Assembly: GCF_042682745.1 (NCBI RefSeq)
Contig: NZ_JBHUIO010000005.1
Location: 1,240,001-1,304,000, forward strand
Direction of reading: 5' to 3'
Length of the DNA: 64,000 nucleotides
Source of the DNA: Tumebacillus_A lipolyticus
GTDB lineage: Bacteria; Bacillota; Bacilli; Tumebacillales; Tumebacillaceae
The notes beneath the pieces are model-generated. The model saw nothing but the letters and a program-made list of their open reading frames with translations, did not search any database and was not told the DNA's origin. Shown piece after piece: positions 18,429 to 26,907 of the stretch (its first letter is position 1; every line of letters starts with the position of its first letter). The position numbers and the translations under genes are program-made.

Positions 18429-18536
18429 GGTCATCTTCACAAGAAAATTTCGCTAGGCCTTACCAAGAGAACCGAAGCAAACGGTCATTTCCTTCACCCT
18501 CAAGGGTGATCTCCTATTGGCCCCTCAAACAGAGAA

Positions 18537-18570
18537 AGACCTCGCCACGATGGTATACGTGGCGAGGTCT
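18537..18570 (-). terminator. hairpin terminator beside site 3
   Basis: Stem AGACCTCGCCACG / CGTGGCGAGGTCT, T-rich on the minus-strand side. An almost identical hairpin lies at 50263-50297, also just beyond an rlmH-tail repeat. It would terminate transcripts running in the rlmH direction through the repeat and may also end the MocR message. Confidence 0.7.
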
Positions 18571-18587
18571 CCCCCTTCATCTCAAAC

Positions 18588-18605
18588 TCACTTATGATAC
18601 GGCTC
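18588..18605 (-). repeat. rlmH-tail repeat, site 3
   Basis: Plus strand TCACTTATGATACGGCTC, identical to site 2 over 18 bases. Minus strand reads Y-S-E-P-Y-H-K-stop. Confidence 0.88.
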
Positions 18606-18657
18606 AGAGTAGCTGGAACAAGCACAAACTGTTGAAGCCCTACTCCTAGGGGCCTTT

Positions 18658-19101
18658 TTAGCGAGGGAACGTCATCACCATCAGTTGCTCGCCCCACGGT
18701 GCCTTCCCACCATCCTCAAAGCCGAGGGATGCATAGAGCTTTGCGGCCGCAAGATTGTCCGGGTGGAAGCCGATAATCGCTTTGGTGCAATCGGGAGTCG
18801 CTGCAAGGCGATTGATTACCTCGCGCATCGCCGCTTTGGCATACCCCTTGCCCTGATGAGCAGGAGCGATCATCAGGCGGTACACCCAGTAGTTGTTATC
18901 ATCCCAATCAAGTCCATACATGACAAAACCGACCATCTCTTCGTCCGCATAAATCGCGTATGGATTCAAGGTCGGCTCCACATAAGCCTGAGCCAGCGAT
19001 TCCACGTTCGGTGCTACGAACTTTTGCTGTTCTGGAGCTGGTTGTAACAGAATGCAGGCCTCTAGATTGTCCCGAACGATCTTACGCAAAGTAATATTCA
19101 T
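18658..19101 (-). CDS. GNAT N-acetyltransferase, BltD/spermidine-type
   Basis: 147 residues from ATG 19101 (AGGGGG ribosome site). The sequence carries the GNAT core: YAIYADEEMVGFVMYGLD, then the acetyl-CoA loop APAHQGKGYAKAAM, then KLYASLGFEDGG. The starting phrase MNITLRKIVRDNLEACILL is like spermine/spermidine acetyltransferases (PaiA, BltD). It acetylates a small amine in the cytoplasm; the substrate is inferred only from family resemblance. Stands alone after an rlmH-tail repeat. Confidence 0.88.
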   Translation of the reverse strand: MNITLRKIVRDNLEACILLQPAPEQQKFVAPNVESLAQAYVEPTLNPYAIYADEEMVGFVMYGLDWDDNNYWVYRLMIAPAHQGKGYAKAAMREVINRLAATPDCTKAIIGFHPDNLAAAKLYASLGFEDGGKAPWGEQLMVMTFPR

Positions 19102-19400
19102 GTTGTCGTTTCCCCCTGTTGCTGAGTTGCTCCCATCGGGTGCGGAACAACTTGTGGTCGTAGTATTCGGTACCCCTATGAGCGGGTCGTTTATGATCAC
19201 TTGTTTGTCCGTGTAGCCGTGCATCTCGTGCGCGCACACTATGAATAAGCACAAACTTACGAATGAGTGTAAAATTTTTATCTTCATCTAAATCGACAGG
19301 CACTCATCTTTATATTCTTCTATGATAGAATACGAGCAACACAACTGAATAGGCTCCTCAAGGGTGATCGGCTCATCCCCTCATGAAAGGGGGTGAGAGG

Positions 19401-19529
19401 ATGTCGACAAAAGATGTCATTTCACTCATGCTCCAGTTCGGGCTGTTTTTACTCGCAGCTTTGACCTTGGTCGTGACCATCGTGAAACATCTCGTAGACA
19501 ACCAAAATAAAAAAATAGATCGCCCTTGA
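19401..19529 (+). CDS. holin-like type I toxin (Hol_Tox family)
   Basis: 42-residue peptide (starts MSTKDVISLMLQFGLF) with one hydrophobic helix followed by a polar K/N/D-rich tail (DNQNKKIDRP). Start ATG 19401 follows AAGGGGGTGAGAGG. Size, layout and the LxLVVTIVKHLVDNQNKK ending match small membrane toxins of the TxpA/holin-like group, which depolarise the membrane and are silenced by an antisense RNA overlapping the 3' end. The only intact copy of three in this window. Too short for most gene callers. Confidence 0.85.
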   Translation: MSTKDVISLMLQFGLFLLAALTLVVTIVKHLVDNQNKKIDRP

Positions 19530-19654
19530 GTTGACCGCTCAGCGACCTATTTCAACAAGACTATGAGCCGACACTCTTGTTGGGTATCAGTTGTGTCAAC
19601 CGACCGTAGGTGTTCCAGCACCCATGGTCTATTTTTATTAGACGCGAGTTCTAC
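19505..19654 (-). ncRNA. antitoxin antisense RNA (RatA-like)
   Basis: Predicted ~150-base minus-strand RNA from the promoter at 19661-19690. It ends at the stem near 19513-19553 (AAATAGATCGC-like / GCGACCTATTT) followed on the minus strand by TTTTTTTATTTT. It overlaps the last codons of the toxin and its whole 3' untranslated part, the arrangement of txpA/ratA and bsrG/SR4. Confidence 0.65.
19602..19640 (+). terminator. toxin mRNA terminator
   Basis: Stem GACCGTAGGTG / CACCCATGGTC then TATTTTTATT. Conserved in copy 1 (6528-6562) and partly in copy 3 (45293-45330). Confidence 0.75.
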
Positions 19655-19660
19655 AAGTTA

Positions 19661-19690
19661 ATTCTAGCATAGGACAGATATCGGATACAA
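19661..19690 (-). promoter_or_regulatory. antisense RNA promoter (copy 2)
   Basis: Minus strand -35 TTGTAT, 18-base spacer, -10 TAGAAT. Confidence 0.6.
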
Positions 19691-19894
19691 CGTAAGGAAA
19701 TCGTACGTGTGCCGGTCAATCCTCGGTTTCTACAAGAGTAGAAGCCGCTCTGTCATCACAGAAAACTACCGGATCCGCAGCGAGGCACCTTTCCTATTTG
19801 GAGGGACTACTCTGGGCGCTGGTTTAACTTTTGAACGGGAGCGCCTAGAGATTCGCTATTTCCCAAGCTCGGTCAGCCGGTTGCACACTCCAGA

Positions 19895-21205
19895 CTAGGC
19901 TTTAAGGATCTTCTTTCTCCGCGCAGCGCGCAGCCAGGACGGGAATTCGTTGAACAGTCGGTCATAGAGCACTTGGTCTGACACTTGGTCGAGGTCGTCT
20001 AGGGCGAAAAAGTTGCAGTTGTCGACGGTTCGGCCTGACAGGTTGTCGAATTTCTCTAGAATCCCATAGTTTGCATCGCCTAGGCCGACAAATTGCCAGA
20101 ACAGATTATGGCGGGAGCTTTTAACAATCAACTTGGCAATTTGATCCGAATAGTAAACGCCTCCATCGCTGAAGAATACGATGAAAACCGGTAGATGTTT
20201 ATTTGGCGATTCAACCGTATATTTTTTTATAATGTCTTCCATTACTTCGGGCTCGTTGTTTCCGTATCCCAGCTTATCTTGGAAATCCATGTCCGAACGA
20301 TAATAACGATCGACATAACCCTCAAACTTGGTTGCCTTCGCGCTTGGCGTTCTGGCCGATTTGCTGGCGAAAAACCAGACGTCCATTTCCCCGTCGTCAT
20401 CCATGCTGGCGGCGACCGCAAGCACCCGTTCGAAAGCGCGTTGTACGGTTCCCTGCTGGTACAAGTGATACATGGAACCGGAGGCGTCGAACACGACAGC
20501 GACGCGAGCCTTCTGCGAGCCGATCCCTTTCTTCTCCAGCGAAATCTGTACCTCTTTTTTGAGCAAATCGATTTTGCTCAGATTAACCTTAGAACCGGCC
20601 GGCGGCTGTGAAGGCGGGGCGGAAATCTTCGTCGGCGTCGACGCTACGTTCGCTGCCGGCGGCGCGGACTGGTCGGCATTTTCATCATCCGCGACGGTGA
20701 CGCCGTGCGCTTCGGCAAGCGGTTTCAGCCCGCCGTTGAACCCGCGGCCCACCGCCCGCAGCTTGAACGCCGATTGATGGCGATACAGCTCGACGAACAC
20801 TAAAGACGTCTCGCGTGTCGCTTCTTTAATGTCATAAACGACGGTCTGCCCACCGACACGTGCGGTTACGGTGCAGCCGGAAACGTCGGCAAACGTGCCG
20901 GGCCCGTCTAGCGTCGCCGCAAACACGAGTTTGGCAGCATCCGCCGACAGCTTGTCCAGCCTGACCGCAAATGTCGATGACCGAGCATCGACCGAGCTCA
21001 ATTTCACGTGTCCGTGTGGATCGGACCGCTGATTGTAGAATACAAAGTAATCGTCGGAAGCCACTTTGCCGTTATTGCCCACGATAAAGCAACTTACATC
21101 AAGTTCGGTGGGTGCAGCATTCCACGAGACGGTGACTTGCAACTCGTTCCCTGAGTCCAGTACCACGTTGCCACCAGTAACGAGGTTGGATGTCGAATTG
21201 GTCAT
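19895..21205 (-). CDS. TerD-domain plus vWA-domain protein
   Basis: 436 residues; ATG 21205 follows AAGAGGAGCTG. Residues ~1-180 form a TerD/CABP domain (LVTGGNVVLD, VSCFIVGNNGKV, FYNQ, ETSLVFVELYRH), a calcium-binding fold of tellurite/stress and phage-resistance loci. A low-complexity Ala/Pro linker (~180-215) leads to a von Willebrand A domain with the metal site DASGSMY and a downstream FFSDGG. TerF-like fusions of this type occur in chemical-stress gene sets. Here it stands alone, without TerC or the ATP-grasp genes usually found with it. Confidence 0.85.
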   Translation of the reverse strand: MTNSTSNLVTGGNVVLDSGNELQVTVSWNAAPTELDVSCFIVGNNGKVASDDYFVFYNQRSDPHGHVKLSSVDARSSTFAVRLDKLSADAAKLVFAATLDGPGTFADVSGCTVTARVGGQTVVYDIKEATRETSLVFVELYRHQSAFKLRAVGRGFNGGLKPLAEAHGVTVADDENADQSAPPAANVASTPTKISAPPSQPPAGSKVNLSKIDLLKKEVQISLEKKGIGSQKARVAVVFDASGSMYHLYQQGTVQRAFERVLAVAASMDDDGEMDVWFFASKSARTPSAKATKFEGYVDRYYRSDMDFQDKLGYGNNEPEVMEDIIKKYTVESPNKHLPVFIVFFSDGGVYYSDQIAKLIVKSSRHNLFWQFVGLGDANYGILEKFDNLSGRTVDNCNFFALDDLDQVSDQVLYDRLFNEFPSWLRAARRKKILKA

Positions 21206-21551
21206 GTTTGCAGCTCCTCTTAACCCATGTTTATTGTTTGCTTTCCAACATTATACAACAAATTTACTAATTAGTCCCATTTGCCAATTTCTTCGAAGCC
21301 GAATTTTCTGATTTAGATATGAAAAAGCTCCCTTTACAGGAACAGGATTAATTATTTCACCTGTCAACCGTAAGGGGCGCATATCAAGCCATTTCTTTAC
21401 AAGGTTTTTCGCTCGATCGATGTTCGATCGCTTGCGCCTCTCTACTGTTCCCCTTGTTCGGAGCTCTGCTGACAAACCTAGTTAAAAGTGCTAGCATGTT
21501 AACTAATGATGGCCTACAGATTACTATGTGAAGCATGGAGGAATTGGGACG
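21206..21551. other. intergenic region between TerD-vWA and GGDEF genes
   Basis: 346 bases containing the divergent promoter regions. No gene or clear hairpin was recognised. Confidence 0.4.
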
Positions 21552-22640
21552 ATGTTTGGGAACCGTCACCTTAAAGTCATAATGGAAGTCCAACAGCAGA
21601 TGCTGTTATCTAACTTTGATTTGAAGCTGTTTATGCAGACGATCTGCGATCGGATGTGCCTATTAACCGATGCCGACGGTTCTACCATCGAGATGCTGGC
21701 GGGCGATGAAATGGTTTATGCTGCCGTCAGCGGCACCTTGCAACCTCATCTCGGAATTCGAATAAATAAGAACGGCAGTTTGTCGGGCTTGTGCGTGACG
21801 GTGAAGGAAATCTTGTATTCGCCTGATACGCAGCAGGACGATCGCGTCAACAAGGTAGCGACGATGAAAGTCGGCGCGCGGAGCATGGTCTGCGTTCCCC
21901 TGTTCGAATCTAGCAACGCCGTCGGCGTGTTGAAAGTCATCTCCGCCCGTCCCGATGCTTTCTCCAGCCGCGATATCGAGAGGTTGCAGTTGTTATCGCT
22001 CGCCCTGGGCTCGGAGCTAGGCAAGCAAATCAACTACGACGACAAAATTCGGATTCTGAACGATTACGAGCAATTATTGGTTCAATTAAGAGCCGAAATT
22101 GAGAGACGCGAAAAACTAGAGAGCGAGCTTATTCAATTGACAGAGCGCGACATTCTGACAGGATTGCTGAATCGTAGAGGCTTTAGCGATCGAGTCCAAG
22201 GCTGGATGAATCGGGCCAGTCGAGAAGAAGGCTTATTCGGGGTGTTCTACCTCGATTTGAATAAATTCAAGCAATGCAACGATACTTACGGACATGACGT
22301 CGGCGATCTCGTGCTTGTAGAATTCGCGAATCGCATCAAGGAAGTGGTTCGCGAATCCGATCTGATCGCGCGCGTAGGCGGCGATGAGTTCGTGGTGGCA
22401 GCATGGCTGCAGAACGACTACGACGACTTGATGCAGATTGCCAAGCGTTTGATCGAGCAACTGGAGTCGCCGATGCGGATTAAGGAGCTTCAACTGCCGA
22501 TGACCACCAGCGTCGGCTGTACGCTATGGGCAGAGGGCAAGACGGAGCTCGATCTCATTCGCGAGGCGGATCAATCGATGTATCTCGCCAAGTCCAACGG
22601 CGCCAACCGGATTGCGGTAAATGGGGAGCTCGTGGGGTAA
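21552..22640 (+). CDS. GAF-GGDEF diguanylate cyclase
   Basis: 362 residues from ATG 21552 (GGAGG ten bases upstream). A GAF sensor domain (~20-165, with SLSGLCVTVKEIL and GARSMVCVPLF) and a short coiled coil (NDYEQLLVQLRAEIERREKLESEL in two helical turns) precede the GGDEF domain. The active-site loop is the canonical GGDEF, and RESD lies exactly five residues upstream, so the product-inhibition I-site (RxxD) is intact. Predicted cytosolic enzyme making cyclic di-GMP from two GTP in response to a small ligand. No c-di-GMP effector is evident nearby. Confidence 0.92.
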   Translation: MFGNRHLKVIMEVQQQMLLSNFDLKLFMQTICDRMCLLTDADGSTIEMLAGDEMVYAAVSGTLQPHLGIRINKNGSLSGLCVTVKEILYSPDTQQDDRVNKVATMKVGARSMVCVPLFESSNAVGVLKVISARPDAFSSRDIERLQLLSLALGSELGKQINYDDKIRILNDYEQLLVQLRAEIERREKLESELIQLTERDILTGLLNRRGFSDRVQGWMNRASREEGLFGVFYLDLNKFKQCNDTYGHDVGDLVLVEFANRIKEVVRESDLIARVGGDEFVVAAWLQNDYDDLMQIAKRLIEQLESPMRIKELQLPMTTSVGCTLWAEGKTELDLIREADQSMYLAKSNGANRIAVNGELVG

Positions 22641-22715
22641 TTTCAGCTATATAGCTACCTCTATACCCCTGTCCCAGTTCAGCACATCGGCGCTTCTTTC
22701 CCAGTCATTATTTGA

Positions 22716-24578
22716 TCAACTCACCTGTCCCTGTGTGAACTGATTGAGATACAAATTCGCATAAAAGCCTTTCTGCTCCAACAGCTCCTTATGCGAACCC
22801 TGTTCCATAATCTCTCCATCATTAATCACGAGAATTGTATCCGCCTCTCGGATCGTGCTTAGTCGATGGGCAATGACGAAGCTGGTTCTCCCCTTCATCA
22901 GAGATTTCATTGCCTCCTGAATATGAAGTTCTGTTCGCGTATCCACACTGCTCGTAGCTTCATCTAGGATAAGTATCGCCGGATTCGCAAGCACAGCTCG
23001 GGCAATGGTAAGCAACTGCCGCTGTCCTTGGCTTAGATTGCCGCCCTCGGCGCTCAGGTAGGTGTCATAGCCATTTGGCAGCTTTCGAATGAACGTGTCT
23101 GCGTTGGCGAGCCAGGCCGCTTGTTCCACTTCCTCATCCGTTGCGTCTAGCCGTCCATATCGAATGTTCTCCCTTATCGTTCCGGAGAACACATAGGCGT
23201 CCTGCAAAACCAGTCCAATTTGCTGCCTTAATGCATGCTTGTCGATCTGTTGAATATTTTCGCCGTCGATCAAGATCTGCCCAGACTGAATTTCATAGAA
23301 TCGCGTCAACAGATTAATGATCGTCGTCTTGCCTGCGCCTGTTGGGCCAACCAAAGCAATCATCTGACCTGGTGAGGCGTGAAGAGACAAATTCTTCAGC
23401 ACCGCAACATCCGGCTTATACCCGAAATTGACACGATCAAACACCACTTCGCCCTTGAACGGATGCTTCGGCGCGAATGGGACTTCTTCTGTCGTCTCCG
23501 GCTCCTGATCCAGCACTTCAAATACACGTTCAGCACCGGCAATTGCGGACTGGAGTAGATTGTACTGATTGGCCAACTGGTTGATCGGCTGGCTGAATTG
23601 GTTGGAATAATTCAGGAAACTTACGATGACCCCAATCGTAATCAATTCATGGTAGGCAAAGATGCCTCCAGATATCGCGATCACGACAAAGCTCAAATTG
23701 CGCATGGTATTCATGATCGGTCCCATTGATCCGGAGAGAGTTTGCGTCTTGATGCCAATCGAGCGCAATCGCTCATTCAGCTCGCGAAACTGCTCGACAG
23801 ACTTAGACTCCCTGCCGAACACCTTGATCACCTTCAGTCCGGATATGTTTTCCTGTACGAATCCGTTCACTTCTCCCAAACACTTCTGCTGTTCGGAGAA
23901 AAACGACCTCGTGTACTTCGTGATGCGTTTTGCGACGAAGGCGAAGAGCGGAACCGTAAGAATGGTGATCAGCGTCATCCACAAGCTAAGGCTCAACATC
24001 ATCACCAGGCTGCCCACGAGGATCAACACGCTGGAGATCAGTTGAACCACCGTCTGGTTCAGCGTATTGGAGACGTTCGAAATGTCATTGGTCGTACGGC
24101 TCATCAGTTCGCCATGAGCCCTTTGATCAAAAAACTGCACAGGCAGCCGCTGATATTGCTTGAACAAGTCCTGGCGCATGTCCCGAACCGTATCCTGTGA
24201 CAAGCTCGAAGCCATATACTGTTGCACCCACGTAGAGACCGCCCCCAACAAATACACACTCAATAAGAGCAAGCCTATGCCTATCATCCCGTCAAATTGA
24301 TGGGGGATGATATATTGATCGATCGTTTTGCCGATCAGGTAAGGGCCTAGCAGGGAAAATAGAGTGCTCAATGCCGTACAAACAACCACCACGACCAACG
24401 ACCGACGATGTAGCTTCAGATATCGCCAGATTCGACGCAGCGTCCCTTTCGCGTCCTTTGATCTGATCTTCTGCACTTCACCCGGACGAAACCCACGACC
24501 CGACTGAAAGCCCATCTGGGCTAGATTCGCAGCCCCCTTATTATCATTTGAACGATTAGCTGGATTGTTGTTGGACAT
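22716..24578 (-). CDS. ABC exporter subunit, YfiC/BmrD-like
   Basis: 620 residues: a 60-residue N-terminal extension, six transmembrane helices and an ATPase domain. Walker A GPTGAGKT, signature LSQGQRQ, Walker B ILILDEATSSVD; the glutamate after Walker B is present. Second half of a heterodimeric multidrug exporter; its start overlaps the end of the partner gene by 23 bases. Exports drugs or lipids; substrate unknown. Confidence 0.92.
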   Translation of the reverse strand: MSNNNPANRSNDNKGAANLAQMGFQSGRGFRPGEVQKIRSKDAKGTLRRIWRYLKLHRRSLVVVVVCTALSTLFSLLGPYLIGKTIDQYIIPHQFDGMIGIGLLLLSVYLLGAVSTWVQQYMASSLSQDTVRDMRQDLFKQYQRLPVQFFDQRAHGELMSRTTNDISNVSNTLNQTVVQLISSVLILVGSLVMMLSLSLWMTLITILTVPLFAFVAKRITKYTRSFFSEQQKCLGEVNGFVQENISGLKVIKVFGRESKSVEQFRELNERLRSIGIKTQTLSGSMGPIMNTMRNLSFVVIAISGGIFAYHELITIGVIVSFLNYSNQFSQPINQLANQYNLLQSAIAGAERVFEVLDQEPETTEEVPFAPKHPFKGEVVFDRVNFGYKPDVAVLKNLSLHASPGQMIALVGPTGAGKTTIINLLTRFYEIQSGQILIDGENIQQIDKHALRQQIGLVLQDAYVFSGTIRENIRYGRLDATDEEVEQAAWLANADTFIRKLPNGYDTYLSAEGGNLSQGQRQLLTIARAVLANPAILILDEATSSVDTRTELHIQEAMKSLMKGRTSFVIAHRLSTIREADTILVINDGEIMEQGSHKELLEQKGFYANLYLNQFTQGQVS

Positions 24579-26313
24579 CCGGCACCTCCTGCTGACCGAA
24601 TTGGGATCGGTAAATGTCCCGGTAAACCTCGCATGTTCTCATCAGCTCGTCATGCGCACCACTGCCCACGATCGCCCCTTCTTCGATGACCAGAATCTTC
24701 TCGGCTTCGACCACAGACGTAATGCGTTGCGCGATCAAGAACGTGATACTGCTCTTCATGAGATCTCTGAGCGCATGCTGGAGCCGCTTCTCGGTTCCAA
24801 GGTCCAGGGCACTTGTGCTGTCATCCATGATGAGGATCGGCGGCTTGATCAACAGCGCACGCGCTATGGAGATACGCTGCTTCTGCCCACCGGATAAATT
24901 CACACCCTTCTGCCCCAGCACCGTGTCATAGCCATCCGGAAGCCGTGAGATGAAGTCATGCGCCTGTGCGCTCTTCGCGGCCACCTCAATTTCCTCCTGT
25001 GTCGCGTCGGTTTTGCCGAACGCGATATTGTCCCGGATCGTGCCGGTGAACAGAAACGACTCTTGGAGAATCATCCCGATCTGGCGACGAAGCTCAAGGA
25101 GTGGAATCTCACGGATATCCTGGCCGTCCATCCGAATCGAGCCCGACGTGGCATCGTACAGTCTCGGGATCAACTGGACAAGCGTCGATTTCCCCGCTCC
25201 TGTCGCACCGATGATGGCAACCGTCTCGCCTTGTTTCGCCTCCAAATTGATGTCCCTCAGCACCAGCTCTTTGGAATCGGTCGACCCCGAATAGGAAAAA
25301 GCCACATTCTCAAACTTCACATGCTGAGCCGGAACGGTTATTACCGAATTCTGCAGCACCGTTTCAATCTGAGGCTGTGTGTTCAAGACCTCTAGGATGC
25401 GCTTTGCGGACACATTGGACTGCGAAAGACCCATCAAAAGCCCGCTCACCATAATCAGAGAAGACAGGGCCTGAACCACATAATTCACAAAAGCCACCAA
25501 GTCGCCCACCTGCACCGATTTCATCCATACCAAATTCCCGCCATACAAGAGGATGACAACGAGGCATGTGTTCATAATGATGGTTACGATTGGCAGGTTC
25601 AATGCAATATAACGCGCCGCTTTGATCGAGATTTCTGTGTAGTCCCGATTGACCTTGGTGAACTGCTTGGTTTCATAATCAGACCGGTCGAACGCCTTGA
25701 CAACCCGGATGCCCGCGAGATTTTCTTGCATTCGTGTGTTCACCGCATCAAGCTTGGCCTGAACCCCGATAAAGAGAGGAGCCGAAAACCGGATGAGCAA
25801 CACGAGCACCACCACAAGAAGGACCAGCGTGCCCAGCAAAATGAGCCCCAGCCTCTGATTGAGGAGAAGCGCCATCACTACACTGCCAATGAGCAAGCTT
25901 GGCGCCCTCACCAAGCCTTGTAGCAAGACCTGCATAAGGTTCTGTACCTGTACCACATCGTTGGTAATCCGTGTAATGAGTGAACCTGATTGAAATGCGT
26001 CCATATTTTCAAACGAGAAGGTCTGGATCTTCCTGAATAATGCCTCTCGAATATCGGCACCGAAGTTTTGCGAGGCGCGGCTGGCGAAGAAATTACAGCC
26101 AACGCCCGCAAGTAACGATAACAGCGTCACGCCAACCATCGTGAGTCCGGTGTGCTCAATATACGTGAAATCACGTTCGACCACACCGAAGTTCACAATA
26201 CGAGCTGCCAGCGTCGGCTGTAGCAAATCAAAAAACACTTCAAATAGCATAAAAACCGGTGCAAGCAGCGCAAATTTCCAATATGGCTTTAGATAGGCTC
26301 GTAATCCCCACAT
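24556..26313 (-). CDS. ABC exporter subunit, YfiB/BmrC-like
   Basis: 585 residues with six transmembrane helices and an ATPase domain. Walker A GATGAGKS, signature LSGGQKQR, but Walker B reads ILIMDDSTSALD: the catalytic glutamate is replaced by Asp-Ser. This is the degenerate-site pattern of heterodimeric exporters such as BmrCD, where only the partner site hydrolyses ATP efficiently. It starts 2 bases after the small His-rich gene and overlaps the partner gene, so all three form one operon. Confidence 0.92.
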   Translation of the reverse strand: MWGLRAYLKPYWKFALLAPVFMLFEVFFDLLQPTLAARIVNFGVVERDFTYIEHTGLTMVGVTLLSLLAGVGCNFFASRASQNFGADIREALFRKIQTFSFENMDAFQSGSLITRITNDVVQVQNLMQVLLQGLVRAPSLLIGSVVMALLLNQRLGLILLGTLVLLVVVLVLLIRFSAPLFIGVQAKLDAVNTRMQENLAGIRVVKAFDRSDYETKQFTKVNRDYTEISIKAARYIALNLPIVTIIMNTCLVVILLYGGNLVWMKSVQVGDLVAFVNYVVQALSSLIMVSGLLMGLSQSNVSAKRILEVLNTQPQIETVLQNSVITVPAQHVKFENVAFSYSGSTDSKELVLRDINLEAKQGETVAIIGATGAGKSTLVQLIPRLYDATSGSIRMDGQDIREIPLLELRRQIGMILQESFLFTGTIRDNIAFGKTDATQEEIEVAAKSAQAHDFISRLPDGYDTVLGQKGVNLSGGQKQRISIARALLIKPPILIMDDSTSALDLGTEKRLQHALRDLMKSSITFLIAQRITSVVEAEKILVIEEGAIVGSGAHDELMRTCEVYRDIYRSQFGQQEVPDVQQQSS

Positions 26314-26315
26314 GA

Positions 26316-26624
26316 TTATGACTTTCCTTCCTCTCGCTCAAGTTCATGTAGTTTTGCGTATTCATGAAGCTCGAAGTGTTGGGAATACTCCTCAATCATC
26401 AGATCAAGCGCTTTTAACTCCCCTTGGAGTATGAGCTTGATCTCCTGAAACTCTGGCGCATCGAGTTGCTGCTTTAGCAGGTCCCGCCTCACCATCAACC
26501 GTTTCAGGAAGTCCAATGCCCGCCCTCTGCGGAAAGTCTGCGCCCCATGATGATCGTGCCGCCTACCCTTATGCTCACAAGCATGATGCTTGTCACCTTT
26601 CATGTGCCCATCTGAATTCCTCAT
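26316..26624 (-). CDS. small His-rich protein preceding ABC exporter
   Basis: 102 residues with GGAGGCAAGGACA before ATG 26624. The first ~30 residues are rich in His (HHACEHKGRRHDHH), the rest is helical and charged and probably a coiled coil. I do not recognise the family with certainty. Position as first gene of the exporter operon suggests a regulatory or accessory role, perhaps metal-dependent. Confidence 0.7.
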   Translation of the reverse strand: MRNSDGHMKGDKHHACEHKGRRHDHHGAQTFRRGRALDFLKRLMVRRDLLKQQLDAPEFQEIKLILQGELKALDLMIEEYSQHFELHEYAKLHELEREEGKS

Positions 26625-26640
26625 TGTCCTTGCCTCCCGA

Positions 26641-26692
26641 TGTATGCATTTGTATACAGTGTCAGTGTACCTAATGTATGCAAATGTATACA
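26641..26692. promoter_or_regulatory. paired operators upstream of exporter operon
   Basis: Two near-palindromic 18-base boxes, TGTATGCATTTGTATACA (26641-26658) and TGTATGCAAATGTATACA (26675-26692), spaced 34 bases centre to centre, i.e. on nearly the same face of the helix. They lie directly upstream of the His-rich gene and must overlap its promoter. The TGTAT-n8-ATACA form is typical of PadR/MarR-like dimers. No such regulator gene is adjacent. Confidence 0.65.
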
Positions 26693-26727
26693 GGAAGTCA
26701 AGCGGTATTTTCCGCGCTATGAATGAG

Positions 26728-26769
26728 AAAAAGCAGTCCCACCGAAATCGGTAGAGACTGCTTTTTTTA
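26728..26769. terminator. terminator beside site 4
   Basis: Stem AAAGCAGTC / GACTGCTTT with T runs on both strands. On the minus strand it lies about 25 bases past the rlmH-like stop of site 4. Confidence 0.75.
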
Positions 26770-26791
26770 GATTCGATGTTTTATCCATGCG

Positions 26792-26809
26792 TTACTTGTG
26801 AAACGGCTC
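26792..26809 (-). repeat. rlmH-tail repeat, site 4
   Basis: Plus strand TTACTTGTGAAACGGCTC. On the minus strand the frame can be read further back than at other sites: R-Y-R-Q-R-G-E-P-F-H-K-stop, very like the RlmH C-terminus F-R-I-Q-R-G-E-P-Y-H-K. It therefore keeps ~12 codons of a different rlmH allele. Confidence 0.85.
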
Positions 26810-26836
26810 TCCGCGCTGTCTGTAACGGCAAGTTTT

Positions 26837-26862
26837 AAGGCCATCCTTGGCGAGATGGCCTT
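26837..26862 (-). terminator. hairpin after AraC gene
   Basis: Stem AAGGCCATC / GATGGCCTT 46 bases past the AraC stop; the T run is weak (TTAAAACTT). Confidence 0.5.
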
Positions 26863-26907
26863 ATATTCAGAAATGATGTACCCGTATTGCAGTAAGAACT
26901 TCTTTCA

